Assembly: GCA_035292585.1 (NCBI GenBank)
Contig: DATDPU010000049.1
Location: 1 to 64,000, forward strand
DNA from: DASSFZ01 sp035292585
GTDB taxonomy: Bacteria > Chloroflexota > Anaerolineae > Fen-1058
Direction: 5' to 3'
DNA length: 64,000 nucleotides
This document shows, piece after piece, positions 8,330-15,415 of this stretch. Position 1 is the first letter of the stretch; each line of letters opens with the position of its first letter. The translations under genes and the position numbers were made by a program. A model generated the notes under the pieces. The model saw nothing but the letters and a program-made list of their open reading frames with translations. It made no database searches and was not told where the DNA came from.

Positions 8330-9007
8330 ATGAGCACTGAAGAGGGAGTCGTCACGTTACCGCCATCTGTCGTTACGCGCCAGCGCCTGCGCATCACCTT
8401 TGCGCGCGGCGAGAATACGCGCTACGTGGGGCATCTCGATATGGTGCGGACCTGGGAGCGCATCATTCGCCGCGCCGATCTGCCGATCGCGTATTCCGAA
8501 GGTTTCAACCCGCGCCCCCGGCTGATGTTCGCCGCCGCGCTGCCCGTCGGGTGTACCAGCGATCAAGAAGTGTTGGACGTGATTTTGTCGCACCCCTGCG
8601 ATCTGGCCCATGTCCGTGCTCAGTTGGATCGGGCTGCGCCGGCGGGCATCGACGTGGTCGATGTGGCCGAAGCTCCCTATTCTGCGCCGGCGCTCCAGAC
8701 CCAGACGCGCGCCGCTGAGTTTGTGATTACACCGGTTGAAGCTGCGCCGGTTGAGCAGCTGCGCTCGCGTGTTCAGGCGCTACTCGATGCGCCGTCGATC
8801 GAGCGGACGCGCCGCGACAAGACGTACGATTTGCGCCCCTTGCTTCTGGACATGTGGGTGGAAAATGATGCAGAGGGTAGGGCGCGCATCGGGATGAAGT
8901 TGAAGGCAGAAGAATCGGGCACCGGCCGGCCTGACGAGGCGGCGGCGGCGCTGGGGTTCGACTCGGCGTTGGTCAAGATTCACCGGCGCAGGCTCATCCT
9001 GGCGTGA
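8330..9007 (+). CDS. TIGR03936-family radical SAM-linked protein (DUF2344)
   Basis: A 225-aa protein beginning TRQRLRITFARGENTRYVGHLDMVRTWERI, with FNPRPRLMFAAALPVG, typical of the DUF2344/TIGR03936 family. The family is found next to, or fused to, TIGR03960 radical-SAM proteins and just upstream of the L21/L27 genes in many Gram-positive-like bacteria. Both contexts hold here, except that a lipoprotein and a C39 peptidase gene have come between it and its partner. Its biochemical role is unknown; a link to tRNA or ribosome modification is only inferred from context. Confidence 0.85.
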   Translation: MSTEEGVVTLPPSVVTRQRLRITFARGENTRYVGHLDMVRTWERIIRRADLPIAYSEGFNPRPRLMFAAALPVGCTSDQEVLDVILSHPCDLAHVRAQLDRAAPAGIDVVDVAEAPYSAPALQTQTRAAEFVITPVEAAPVEQLRSRVQALLDAPSIERTRRDKTYDLRPLLLDMWVENDAEGRARIGMKLKAEESGTGRPDEAAAALGFDSALVKIHRRRLILA

Positions 9008-9017
9008 GGGGATGATC

Positions 9018-9090
9018 TTACCGCGGAGCACGCTGAGAGCGCAGCGATTTGAAATATCTCAGCGTGTTCTGCGTCTCGGCGGTGCAACTT
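9018..9090. repeat. Dispersed repeat A, copy 3
   Basis: About 70 bp opening with ACCGCGGAGCACGCTGAG and closing with ATATCTCAGCGTGTTCTGCG and CGGCGGTG. It matches the ends of the copies near 1 and 369. Its right end abuts the MITE-like element at 9092. Confidence 0.5.
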
Positions 9091-9091
9091 T

Positions 9092-9244
9092 AGGGCAATC
9101 GCATCTAATATGTCAATAGCCGATCGGCTCTGAAAATAGGCCACTGCTCTCGGCCCGCGTCCGCGCGGGCCGTCCGCGGGGACGCGGACGGTGAGCCATC
9201 CCGTCTGTATTTGCGCTGTGCGAGAATTTAGATACGATTGCCCT
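9092..9244. mobile_element. MITE-like element with 11-bp target duplication
   Basis: The 153-bp segment starts AGGGCAATCGCATCTAA and ends with the inverse complement of AGGGCAATCGTATCTAA, giving terminal inverted repeats with one mismatch in 17 bases. GGTGCAACTTT occurs directly before it (9081-9091) and after it (9246-9256), the pattern of a target-site duplication. The interior has two short GC-rich hairpins and no coding frame. It looks like a non-autonomous transposon that inserted just upstream of the rplU promoter. Confidence 0.7.
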
Positions 9245-9264
9245 GGGTGCAACTTTCTTTATCC

Positions 9265-9292
9265 TTGACAACTCGGCTTAAGCCGGTATAAT
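9265..9292 (+). promoter_or_regulatory. Near-consensus sigma-70 promoter of rplU operon
   Basis: TTGACA and TATAAT are both perfect and 16 bp apart. Transcription would start near 9299, leaving a leader of about 55 nt before the GTG start of rplU. The promoter begins nine bases after the MITE-like duplication. Confidence 0.85.
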
Positions 9293-9302
9293 GGCAATGC
9301 TC

Positions 9303-9325
9303 CGCGGCCTGCTGTGTCGGCCGCG
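9303..9325 (+). promoter_or_regulatory. Leader hairpin of rplU mRNA
   Basis: CGCGGCC pairs with GGCCGCG around a 9-nt loop just after the predicted transcription start. L21 leader structures that bind ribosomal protein are known in other bacteria. Whether this hairpin has that role is inference. Confidence 0.35.
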
Positions 9326-9353
9326 AATTGTTCGTATGGCAGTGGAGGCGCTC

Positions 9354-9671
9354 GTGTACGCAGTCTTTCAACTAGGCGGCCGACAATATCGCGCAACCGA
9401 GGGCGATCGGATACAAGTCGAGCAGTTGCCGCAGGCCGTAGGCGAAAAAGTCGAGATCGAGCAGGTGTTGATGCTGTCGGACGGCGACAATCTAACGGTC
9501 GGCCAGCCGACCGTATCCGGCGCCAAAGTGGTGGCCGAAGTTGTCGAGCAGAATAAAGGCAAGAAAATCATCGTGTTCGACTACCGGCCCGGCGGCAAGC
9601 GCCATCGCGTGAAGGCCGGTCATCGCCAGTATTACACCTGGCTCAAGGTCGAGCAGATTATTCCCGGTTAA
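9354..9671 (+). CDS. rplU: 50S ribosomal protein L21
   Basis: A 105-aa protein starting VYAVFQLGGRQYRATEGD and ending HRVKAGHRQYYTWLKVEQI, the L21 family pattern and normal length. GGAGG lies six bases before a GTG at 9354, so the GTG is chosen over in-frame starts further up, which would put translation at the transcription start. L21 binds 23S rRNA in the large subunit. It is followed by rpmA and rpmE. Confidence 0.95.
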   Translation: MYAVFQLGGRQYRATEGDRIQVEQLPQAVGEKVEIEQVLMLSDGDNLTVGQPTVSGAKVVAEVVEQNKGKKIIVFDYRPGGKRHRVKAGHRQYYTWLKVEQIIPG

Positions 9672-9693
9672 GCTGCAATACGGTTTAGTCTGC

Positions 9694-9723
9694 CGTAGTA
9701 TAGGGCCTCGCGCCTAAACTACG
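9694..9723. repeat. Palindromic repeat D, copy 1
   Basis: CGTAGT pairs with ACTACG and TAGG with CCTA, giving a hairpin between rplU and rpmA. The block CGTAG-TAGGGCCT-CTAAACTACG also occurs at about 50970-51044. It could shape the mRNA between the two genes. Confidence 0.45.
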
Positions 9724-9759
9724 CTGCTCTGAACAGTATGGGGTTGAGGTGAGGTTGAA

Positions 9760-10044
9760 ATGGCTCATAAGAAAGGCGGCGGTTCCAGCCGCAACGGTCG
9801 AGACAGCCAGTCGCAGCGATTGGGCGTGAAGAAATATGGCGGCGAGAGCGTTCGCTCGGGCAACATCATCGTGCGCCAGCACGGCACCCACATCAAGCCC
9901 GGTCGCAATGTTGGCCTGGGTAAGGACTACACGATCTTCGCGACGATCGACGGCGTGGTGAAGTTCGAGCACTTGCCGGGCGACCGTAAGCGCGTCAGCG
10001 TATACCCGGCGGAGCAAGCAGCGCCGGCTGAAGTCACCGCATAG
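9760..10044 (+). CDS. rpmA: 50S ribosomal protein L27
   Basis: A 94-aa protein starting MAHKKGGGSSRNGRDSQSQR and containing GGESVRSGNIIVRQHGT and GLGKDYTIFA, diagnostic of L27. There is no N-terminal cleavage extension of the Firmicutes type. L27 reaches the peptidyl-transferase centre. A GAGGTGAGG purine-rich site precedes the ATG. It is in the rplU operon. Confidence 0.96.
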   Translation: MAHKKGGGSSRNGRDSQSQRLGVKKYGGESVRSGNIIVRQHGTHIKPGRNVGLGKDYTIFATIDGVVKFEHLPGDRKRVSVYPAEQAAPAEVTA

Positions 10045-10054
10045 GGAGGGGAGT

Positions 10055-10375
10055 ATGAAGAACGAGCTTCACCCTAAGTGGTATCCCGATGCGCAGGTCA
10101 TCTGCAACGGTGAGGTGGTGATGACCGTCGGCGCGACGGCGCCGGAACTGCACGTCGAAGTGTGGTCGGGCACGCACCCGTTTTACACCGGCCAGCAGCG
10201 CATCGTCGATACCGAGGGTCAGGTTGAGCGCTTTGTGAAACGGCTGGAGCGCCGCGAGGGCCTGGAGCCGTCGTCGAAGCGCAAGAAGGCGCAACGCCGG
10301 CGCGAACGGCAAACGATCGTCGAACTGGTGGAGGAAGACGAGGAGACACCGGCCGGCGAGGCTGCAACCGAGTAA
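10055..10375 (+). CDS. rpmE: 50S ribosomal protein L31 with basic/acidic tail
   Basis: A 106-aa protein. Residues 1-70 match L31 (MKNELHPKWYPDAQV, SGTHPFYTGQQRIVDTEGQV). Only one of the cysteines that bind zinc in C+ type L31 is present (ICNG), so this is a zinc-free C- type. The tail from about residue 71 has many Arg, Lys and Glu residues (RKKAQRRRERQ, EEDEETP) and is longer than usual. It starts 10 bp after rpmA and ends before a strong terminator, closing the operon. Confidence 0.9.
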   Translation: MKNELHPKWYPDAQVICNGEVVMTVGATAPELHVEVWSGTHPFYTGQQRIVDTEGQVERFVKRLERREGLEPSSKRKKAQRRRERQTIVELVEEDEETPAGEAATE

Positions 10376-10420
10376 CTGTTCTGAGGGCAGTTGAGGAAGC
10401 GGTCAGACATCGAGCCACCG

Positions 10421-10451
10421 AAAGGGCAGAACACACCATCTGCCCTTTTTT
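10421..10451 (+). terminator. Rho-independent terminator of the rplU operon
   Basis: AAGGGCAGA pairs with TCTGCCCTT around an 8-nt loop and is followed by a T run. It is placed about 45 bp after rpmE. Confidence 0.92.
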
Positions 10452-10511
10452 GTTAGCGCGTGTCGTTTTTGCAGAAGCGCGGGACCGCGGCAAGGTCCAT
10501 GTCACACCCAA

Positions 10512-11114
10512 ATGGCTGGAGGCGGAATGGACGGGAGATCGGCGAGCGGCGGGATCGAAGTCGTCTGTGGCAGCATGTTCAGCGGCAAGACCGAGGAATT
10601 GATCCGGCGGGTGCGGCGTGCGAAGATCGCGCGGCAGAAGGTGCAGGTATTCAAACCGATCCTGGATACGCGCTACGCGACCGAAAAAGTCACGTCGCAC
10701 AACGGGTTGGATACCGAAGCGGTTCCGGTCGATTCGGCGCAGGCGCTCCTGAGCCTGCTCGAACCCGATACGGCGATCGTGGCGATCGACGAAGTCCAGT
10801 TCTTCGGCCGGGAGGTGGTGTCGGCGTGCCGAGCGCTGGCCGAGCGCGGGCTGCGCGTGATCGTCGCCGGGCTGGATATGGATTTTCGCGGCGAGCCGTT
10901 TGGGCCGATGCCGCTGTTGATGGCCGAGGCCGAGCAAGTGGAGAAGTTGCAGGCGATCTGCGTCGTGTGCGGCGCGCCCGCCAGCCGCACCCAGCGCCTG
11001 ATCGACGGGCGGCCGGCCGCGTATCACGACCCGGTGATTTTGGTCGGCGGCAGTGAATCGTACGAGGCGCGCTGCCGGCTGCACCACGAGGTGCCGGGGC
11101 GACCGCAGTCATGA
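10512..11114 (+). CDS. tdk: Thymidine kinase
   Basis: About 200 aa. The P-loop GSMFSGKTEELI lies near residues 20-31, DEVQFF (Walker B) near 96, and the C-terminal lasso has zinc ligands CVVC and a later Cys in RCRLHH. This is the type II (bacterial/human-like) TK that phosphorylates thymidine in salvage. The start could also be the ATG at 10527, which has GGAGG closer to it. hpt follows, so the two salvage genes lie side by side, separated by an inverted repeat. Confidence 0.92.
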   Translation: MAGGGMDGRSASGGIEVVCGSMFSGKTEELIRRVRRAKIARQKVQVFKPILDTRYATEKVTSHNGLDTEAVPVDSAQALLSLLEPDTAIVAIDEVQFFGREVVSACRALAERGLRVIVAGLDMDFRGEPFGPMPLLMAEAEQVEKLQAICVVCGAPASRTQRLIDGRPAAYHDPVILVGGSESYEARCRLHHEVPGRPQS

Positions 11115-11115
11115 G

Positions 11116-11178
11116 CTAGAAACCGGGTTTCTCATCCCCTTCACTGCATTCGGGGGCCTTCGGGAAACCCGGTTTCTA
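11116..11178. repeat. Inverted repeat E, copy 1
   Basis: TAGAAACCGGGTTTCT at the left and GAAACCCGGTTTCTA at the right enclose about 30 bp between tdk and hpt. A related AGAACCCCGGTTTCT hairpin occurs at 43659-43691. It may form a hairpin in the mRNA. Confidence 0.55.
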
Positions 11179-11192
11179 CAGGTGAAAGCGAT

Positions 11193-11747
11193 ATGACCAT
11201 TGTCTACGAGCCTTACCTGGGCGAAGTGCTGATCGACGGCGAGACGATTCAGCGCCGGGTGGTCGCACTGGCGCAGCAGATCTCTGAGGATTACCACGAC
11301 AAGACGCCGCTGCTGGTGTGCATTTTAAAAGGCGGCATTGTGTTCCTGGTCGATCTCATCAAGCAGCTGCAGATTCCCCACTCGATCGATTTCATGGCGG
11401 TATCCAGTTATGGCGCCGGCGCGCGCCAATCGACCGGCGCGGTGCGCATCATCATGGACCTGGAACAGAACATCGACGGCCGGCATGTGCTCATCGTCGA
11501 GGATATTGTGGACAGCGGGCGGACGCTGCACTACATCTACAGCCTGCTCAAGCCGCGCAACCCGGCCAGCCTGCGTATTTGCACGCTGCTCAACAAGTAC
11601 GAGCGGCGCGAGGTGGACGTGGCGCTGGACTACGTGGGTTTCGATATCCCGAATAAATTCGTCTTCGGCTACGGCCTCGATCTCGACGAGGTGTTTCGCA
11701 ATCTACCGTTCGTCGGAGTGCTCAAGGACGAGTTGTTGCCGCAGTAA
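11193..11747 (+). CDS. hpt: Hypoxanthine phosphoribosyltransferase
   Basis: A 184-aa protein of usual family length. The PRPP-binding motif VLIVEDIVDSGRTL lies near residues 95-108. LLVCILKGGIVFLVDL and FMAVSSYGAG are also typical of bacterial HPRTs. It converts hypoxanthine or guanine with PRPP to IMP or GMP in purine salvage. A hairpin terminator follows 20 bp after the stop. Confidence 0.95.
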   Translation: MTIVYEPYLGEVLIDGETIQRRVVALAQQISEDYHDKTPLLVCILKGGIVFLVDLIKQLQIPHSIDFMAVSSYGAGARQSTGAVRIIMDLEQNIDGRHVLIVEDIVDSGRTLHYIYSLLKPRNPASLRICTLLNKYERREVDVALDYVGFDIPNKFVFGYGLDLDEVFRNLPFVGVLKDELLPQ

Positions 11748-11767
11748 CGCGAAGCCGGTTGACGCTG

Positions 11768-11800
11768 CACGGCCCTCGCCTGCCCAGTGCGAGGGCCGTG
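11768..11800 (+). terminator. Hairpin terminator after hpt
   Basis: CACGGCCCTCGC pairs with GCGAGGGCCGTG (12 bp, 9-nt loop), followed by TGGTTT. It has a weak T tract. Confidence 0.65.
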
Positions 11801-11892
11801 TGGTTTGACGGGCAGGGGGATCGAGGATATATGTATGGTGCAGACTGTGGGGTAAAGTTTCTTACGCCCGGACGCTGGTTGAGGTCGCCCAT

Positions 11893-12816
11893 ATGGCCGA
11901 TCAAGTTGTTCACGCAGGAAAGTTCAAACGAGTGCACGTGATCATCAACCCGGCCTCCGGCCAGGATGCGCCCGTGCTGAACGTCTTGAACCGTGTCTTC
12001 AAAGATACCGGCATCGAGTGGGATGTGTCGATTACGAAAGCAGCCGGCGATGCCCGCCGCCTGGCGCAGCAAGCCGTGACCAACGGCGCGGAGGTCGTGG
12101 CGGTCTATGGCGGCGATGGGTCGGTGGCCGAGGCGGCGAGCGGGTTGATCGGCGCGGCGATCCCCTTAGCGATCCTGCCCGGCGGCACGGGCAATGTCAC
12201 CGCCGCCGGGCTGGGGATTCCACGGAATTTGACCGAAGCCTGCGCCTTGCTCTGCACGGCTGCCGTTGGCATTCGGCCCATCGACATGGGTCAGGTCGGC
12301 GAACGTTACTTCCTGTTGCGCGTGAGCGTGGGACTTGAGGCCGACGTCGTCGAGGGCGCGGATCGCGAATTGAAGGATCGCTTTGGGCCGTTGGCCTACA
12401 TGCTGTCGGCGCTCCAGGCATTGAGCAATCCGCAGCTGGCACGCTACCAGTTGACGCTCGATGGACGTGAAGTCGAGACCGCGGGGTTGGTGTGCATGAT
12501 CGCCAACTCGGGTTATCTGGGCCGGGTCGGCGTGTCGCTGGCGCCCGGCATCGACGTGAGCGATGGCCTGCTCGACGTGGTGATCATTGCCCGGAGCGAT
12601 CTCGGCGCGCTGCTCTCACTGCTCGCCAGCGCGATGGCCGGCAATGAGAATGCGGAGGCGCTCCAGCATTGGCAGGCGCGCGAGATCAGTGTGGTCGCCG
12701 ATCCGCCGCAGACGGTCCAGGCCGATGGCGAGATCATCGGTAAATCGCCCGTGCAGGCCCAGATTCTACCTGGCGCGATCCGCGTCGTGCTGCCCGAATT
12801 TGCAGCCGAGGCGTGA
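11893..12816 (+). CDS. Diacylglycerol/lipid kinase family protein
   Basis: A 307-aa protein of the DagK_cat family. Residues 15-35 read VHVIINPASGQD, and near 75-80 is YGGDGSVAE, the glycine-rich GGDG nucleotide site, followed by LPGGTGN. Length and motifs match YegS/DgkB-like soluble lipid kinases, which phosphorylate diacylglycerol or related lipids at the membrane. The exact substrate cannot be read from sequence. A single gene with no obvious partner. Confidence 0.88.
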   Translation: MADQVVHAGKFKRVHVIINPASGQDAPVLNVLNRVFKDTGIEWDVSITKAAGDARRLAQQAVTNGAEVVAVYGGDGSVAEAASGLIGAAIPLAILPGGTGNVTAAGLGIPRNLTEACALLCTAAVGIRPIDMGQVGERYFLLRVSVGLEADVVEGADRELKDRFGPLAYMLSALQALSNPQLARYQLTLDGREVETAGLVCMIANSGYLGRVGVSLAPGIDVSDGLLDVVIIARSDLGALLSLLASAMAGNENAEALQHWQAREISVVADPPQTVQADGEIIGKSPVQAQILPGAIRVVLPEFAAEA

Positions 12817-13007
12817 GGGCGTCTCCCGCATGCGCCTTCATCGGCGTCTACCCCGTTGGTGTTGGAAAAGGTAGCTCAGCCCCTTGTGGGCGTTAAGGGT
12901 TCACGCGTCGAACGCCGACAAGCGGCTATACTACGACGCCTTTTCCGGTGGTGGTGAGATGAAGGGCCTTTTCAGACAGGCTCTTAGTCAATTGCTGGAG
13001 CGGGGTA

Positions 13008-13679
13008 GTGCGTGAGGGCCTGACCTTCGAGTTCGATCGCCAACGCTTGTTCACCGACGTGGGCACGTTGATCTTGTCGCGCTTTCTGATGCTGCGACCG
13101 CGTTCGCTCCAGCTCGAAAACGTCGAGTTGGATCGCGAGTTTCAGCGCCGGGGCGTCGATCTGATCTGGCGTCGCGCGATCCCCGGTCACGAGCAGACGC
13201 TGGTCGAGATCAAGTGCGATACCCATGCCGGCACGGATGAGACTTTAGCGCGATCGGCTGAGTATCCTTATTACGGGCTGGCGACGAGCAACTTTGCGTT
13301 GGAGACCGTTGCCAACGACGTGGTGGGTAAGCCCGGCTGGGTGTTTGGCTCTGGCGCCGATATGTTGCTGTATTACTTTGCGGCCATCCCGCGCACGATC
13401 GGGGAGATCGAGGAGCTGTGGACGGCGGGGGAAGAGTACCTGCTGGCGAACCTCAACCTCAGCGGCGATTTGTTGTACGTGATCGATTTGCCGATGCTGC
13501 GCGAATGGTTCGTCGGTGTGCAGCAGGCGTATCGCGAGATTGCCGCGCAGAACACCAGCTATCGGACGCGGTCACGCCTGGTGCCCTGCCGGGATGTATT
13601 AGACGCGATCGAGCATTGCCGCTTAGTGGAAGATGTGTATCGCCTGGTGATCAGCGCGCCGGGTTTCCCCAAGTTTTGA
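13008..13679 (+). CDS. Putative PD-(D/E)XK nuclease-fold protein
   Basis: A 223-aa protein that I do not recognise by family. Between residues 45 and 70, RRGVDLIW is followed by QTLVEIKCD. An acidic residue in a beta strand followed by E-x-K is the signature of the restriction-endonuclease-like fold. The rest is helical with aromatic residues (LLYYFAAIP, EWFVGVQQAYREI). The GTG start at 13008 has GGAG nine bases before it. A DNA repair or defence role is possible, but no partner gene is adjacent. Function uncertain. Confidence 0.6.
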   Translation: MREGLTFEFDRQRLFTDVGTLILSRFLMLRPRSLQLENVELDREFQRRGVDLIWRRAIPGHEQTLVEIKCDTHAGTDETLARSAEYPYYGLATSNFALETVANDVVGKPGWVFGSGADMLLYYFAAIPRTIGEIEELWTAGEEYLLANLNLSGDLLYVIDLPMLREWFVGVQQAYREIAAQNTSYRTRSRLVPCRDVLDAIEHCRLVEDVYRLVISAPGFPKF

Positions 13680-14089
13680 AAGTATGGCTCTCCCGGATCG
13701 AACGGGAATAGGACGCGGCTGAACGCAGACACTTGCACCGCACTGCGACCTGCTCCCGCCGAAGGCAGGGGGTTGGTGCAGTGCAGTGTGAACACTGATT
13801 TGCACGGATTTTGAGCGTTTTCAGTGTTCACACCGCGCCTGTGGTACAGCCGCAGGATGTACCATCGCCGGACAAACACCGCAGGTGGGTGCAGGTGTCC
13901 GTGTTTTCTGTGTCCTCTTTCCCGCCAAAGTCGGGCGAGCCGTTGTTTTTAAGTGCGGTTTGGGACTTTTTAGCTGGTGTGTCGTATTCGGATGTACGAG
14001 GAGCGCTCGTTCGCCCCTCTACTATGATAAGTACAAATGCGCCAACGATCCAAGCAGTAGCGTCAACCAACCGGTGGAGAGATACTCGA
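13680..14089. other. Non-coding gap before DUF892 gene
   Basis: I see no gene here. It contains an inverted repeat, GTGTGAACACTGA at 13786-13798 and TCAGTGTTCACAC at 13821-13833, and GC-rich repeat-like DNA. A TATGAT near 14022 might be a -10 box for the DUF892 gene, but this is weak. Confidence 0.5.
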
Positions 14090-14614
14090 ATGGCGAAACT
14101 TGAAAACCTACGCGACCTCACGGTGGATCAATTGAAAGACCTGTACAGCGCCGAGAACCAGCTGCTTAAAGCGCTGCCCAGGATGGTGAAAGCGGCGACC
14201 TCGCCTGAATTGAAGGAGGCTTTCGAAACTCATTTACAGGAAACCGAAGAGCACGTGAATCGGTTGGACGTGATCGCCAAGCGGTTAGGGGTTAGCCTCA
14301 AAGGCAAAAAGTGCAAAGGCATGGCGGGGTTGATCGAAGAAGGCAAGGAGATGCTGCAGCAGAAGGCCGATGCGCAAGTCATGGACGCCGGGCTGATCGC
14401 GGCGGCGCAGCGCGCCGAGCATTACGAGATTGCCGGTTATGGAACCGCCCGCGCTTATGCTGAACTGATCGGCGACTCAGAGGCAGCGGACCTGCTGCAA
14501 AAGACGCTGAACGAAGAGGAGCAGACCGATGAGCGGCTGACGCTGATCGCCGAGAACAGTATCAACATCATGGCGACGTCGGGCTATAAGGATGTCGGTG
14601 CGCCGGCGCTATAG
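14090..14614 (+). CDS. DUF892 (YciE/YciF-like) ferritin-fold protein
   Basis: A 174-aa protein beginning MAKLENLRDLTVDQLKDLY, with SAENQLLKALPRM, then a helical bundle that holds HLQETEEHV and QRAEHYEIAGYG. These Glu/His positions are those that could bind a diiron centre. This matches DUF892, a ferritin-like family linked to stress. The ATG at 14090 is chosen because the family starts there and GGAGAG lies upstream; the frame extends upstream through repeat DNA. It is a single gene before the split tRNA. Confidence 0.85.
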   Translation: MAKLENLRDLTVDQLKDLYSAENQLLKALPRMVKAATSPELKEAFETHLQETEEHVNRLDVIAKRLGVSLKGKKCKGMAGLIEEGKEMLQQKADAQVMDAGLIAAAQRAEHYEIAGYGTARAYAELIGDSEAADLLQKTLNEEEQTDERLTLIAENSINIMATSGYKDVGAPAL

Positions 14615-14659
14615 ACTGCTCACCACGACCAGCCAAAGCGAAGCGGCGACCGTCTTGGC

Positions 14660-14688
14660 TTGACGCTGATCGAGGGGCACGGTATACT
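14660..14688 (+). promoter_or_regulatory. Promoter of the split tRNA gene
   Basis: TTGACG and TATACT lie 17 bp apart and place the start about three bases upstream of the mature tRNA. Confidence 0.75.
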
Positions 14689-14729
14689 CGCGGGTGCGGG
14701 CCCATAGCTCAGCGGTTAGAGCAGCCGGC

Positions 14730-15104
14730 TCAAAGCAAGGAGTCTAAGTCGAGACGAGGGTTGTGAATTTCAGCATGACAGTTGTGGCAGACCAGAACGC
14801 ACTTGTCTAACTCTGACATCACGAACTCCAGTTTTCGATTTGACAGAGAGCGCATATCCAGCTTGAAGTCTTTAGTCAGGGAGTCTGTGTGATGGAAAGC
14901 AAGAGCGGCCAAGTTGGTGTGATAGCCGCAGACTGAACAATGACCGCCTTTCGCTTTGACAAGTTCTAGTTTTCTGGCGAGTCCTCTGTGCTTTTGAGAT
15001 TCATAACTCTGGTGGCGCTTGTTCTTGCAGACATTTGAGCAGAATCGTGTTTGTCTGCCGCAGAGGGGAGTGCCACATACAATGCAGCAAGGTTGTCTCT
15101 TCAT
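14730..15104 (-). CDS. HNH homing-type endonuclease inside the tRNA intron, antisense
   Basis: A 124-aa protein. Zinc-binding CxxC pairs (CCIVCG, CSNVCK) are followed by CSVCGYHTNLAALAFHH and CHNCHAEIHN, an HNH nuclease layout. The gene is on the strand opposite the tRNA and intron and its TGA stop overlaps the last base of exon 1. It lies in the P1 loop of the group I intron. Its likely role is to cut intronless tRNA genes so that the intron spreads. DNA here looks less GC-rich than the neighbouring genes, which suits recent arrival. HNH assignment is strong; the homing role is inferred from position. Confidence 0.85.
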   Translation of the reverse strand: MKRQPCCIVCGTPLCGRQTRFCSNVCKNKRHQSYESQKHRGLARKLELVKAKGGHCSVCGYHTNLAALAFHHTDSLTKDFKLDMRSLSNRKLEFVMSELDKCVLVCHNCHAEIHNPRLDLDSLL

Positions 15105-15330
15105 CGCTGTGTTGTACTCCGATATGACTCTTTGCTAAGGGCCACCTGGGGCGTAACCTCCAGGTGAAATCTGCCAAATTCGGGGAAGCCTAAGTTGGAA
15201 CCTAAGGTAATCCCGAGCCAAGCCTCTGATAAGAGGAAGGTGTAGAGACTAGACGGCAGACACCCTCATAGGGTGAAGGGATAGTCCAGCCCACAAACTC
15301 GAAAGGGGCAGCGCAAGCTGTAGTGGGATG
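14731..15330 (+). mobile_element. Group I (IC3-like) intron
   Basis: The 600-nt insert starts after U33 and ends in G15330, as group I introns need. P1 uses GGCC at 15140-15143 to pair with exon GGCT, giving U-G at the splice site. CAAAG at the start can pair with CTTTG near 15130. P2 is CACCTGG with CCAGGTG (15143-15166). P3 is TCTGCC with GGCAGA. P4 is TCGGG with CCCGA. P7 is GACTA with TAGTC, P8 includes CACCC/GGGTG, and P9 is CCCAC with GTGGG. The HNH gene fills P1. The core closely resembles the cyanobacterial tRNA-Leu intron type. Confidence 0.9.
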
Positions 15331-15378
15331 CATAACCGGTCGGTCCTTGGTTCGAATCCAAGTGGGCCCACACGCCGG

Positions 15379-15415
15379 CGCGACCCGATCAACTGATCGG
15401 GTCGCGTTACTTTCT
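15379..15415. terminator. Terminator after tRNA-Ile2 and before nyn gene end
   Basis: A 12-13-bp palindrome, CGCGACCCGATC facing GATCGGGTCGCG, is followed by TTACTTTCTTTT on the plus strand. It lies nine bases after the tRNA and just past the stop of the convergent gene, so it may serve both. Confidence 0.75.

Larger units (their letters stand above)
14698..15370 (+). tRNA. tRNA-Ile2(CAT), split by a group I intron
   Basis: Exon 1 is 14698-14730 and exon 2 is 15331-15370. Joined, they give a normal 73-nt tRNA: acceptor GGGCCCA with TGGGCCC, anticodon stem GCCGG with CCGGT, loop CTCATAA (anticodon CAT) and T arm CTTGG-TTCGAAT-CCAAG. CCA is not encoded. The absence of initiator features and the close likeness to Bacillus and E. 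coli Ile2 tRNAs argue for tRNA-Ile2 whose C34 is made lysidine by TilS. Elongator Met cannot be fully excluded. The intron separates U33 from C34. Confidence 0.85.

Noticed and set aside
12873..12960. Possible tRNA-like TAGCTCAG segment
   Set aside because: No acceptor or T arm can be paired; only the short TAGCTCAG string matches.
13811..14089. N-terminal extension of the DUF892 gene
   Set aside because: The frame is open through an inverted repeat, but the family starts at 14090 where an RBS is present.
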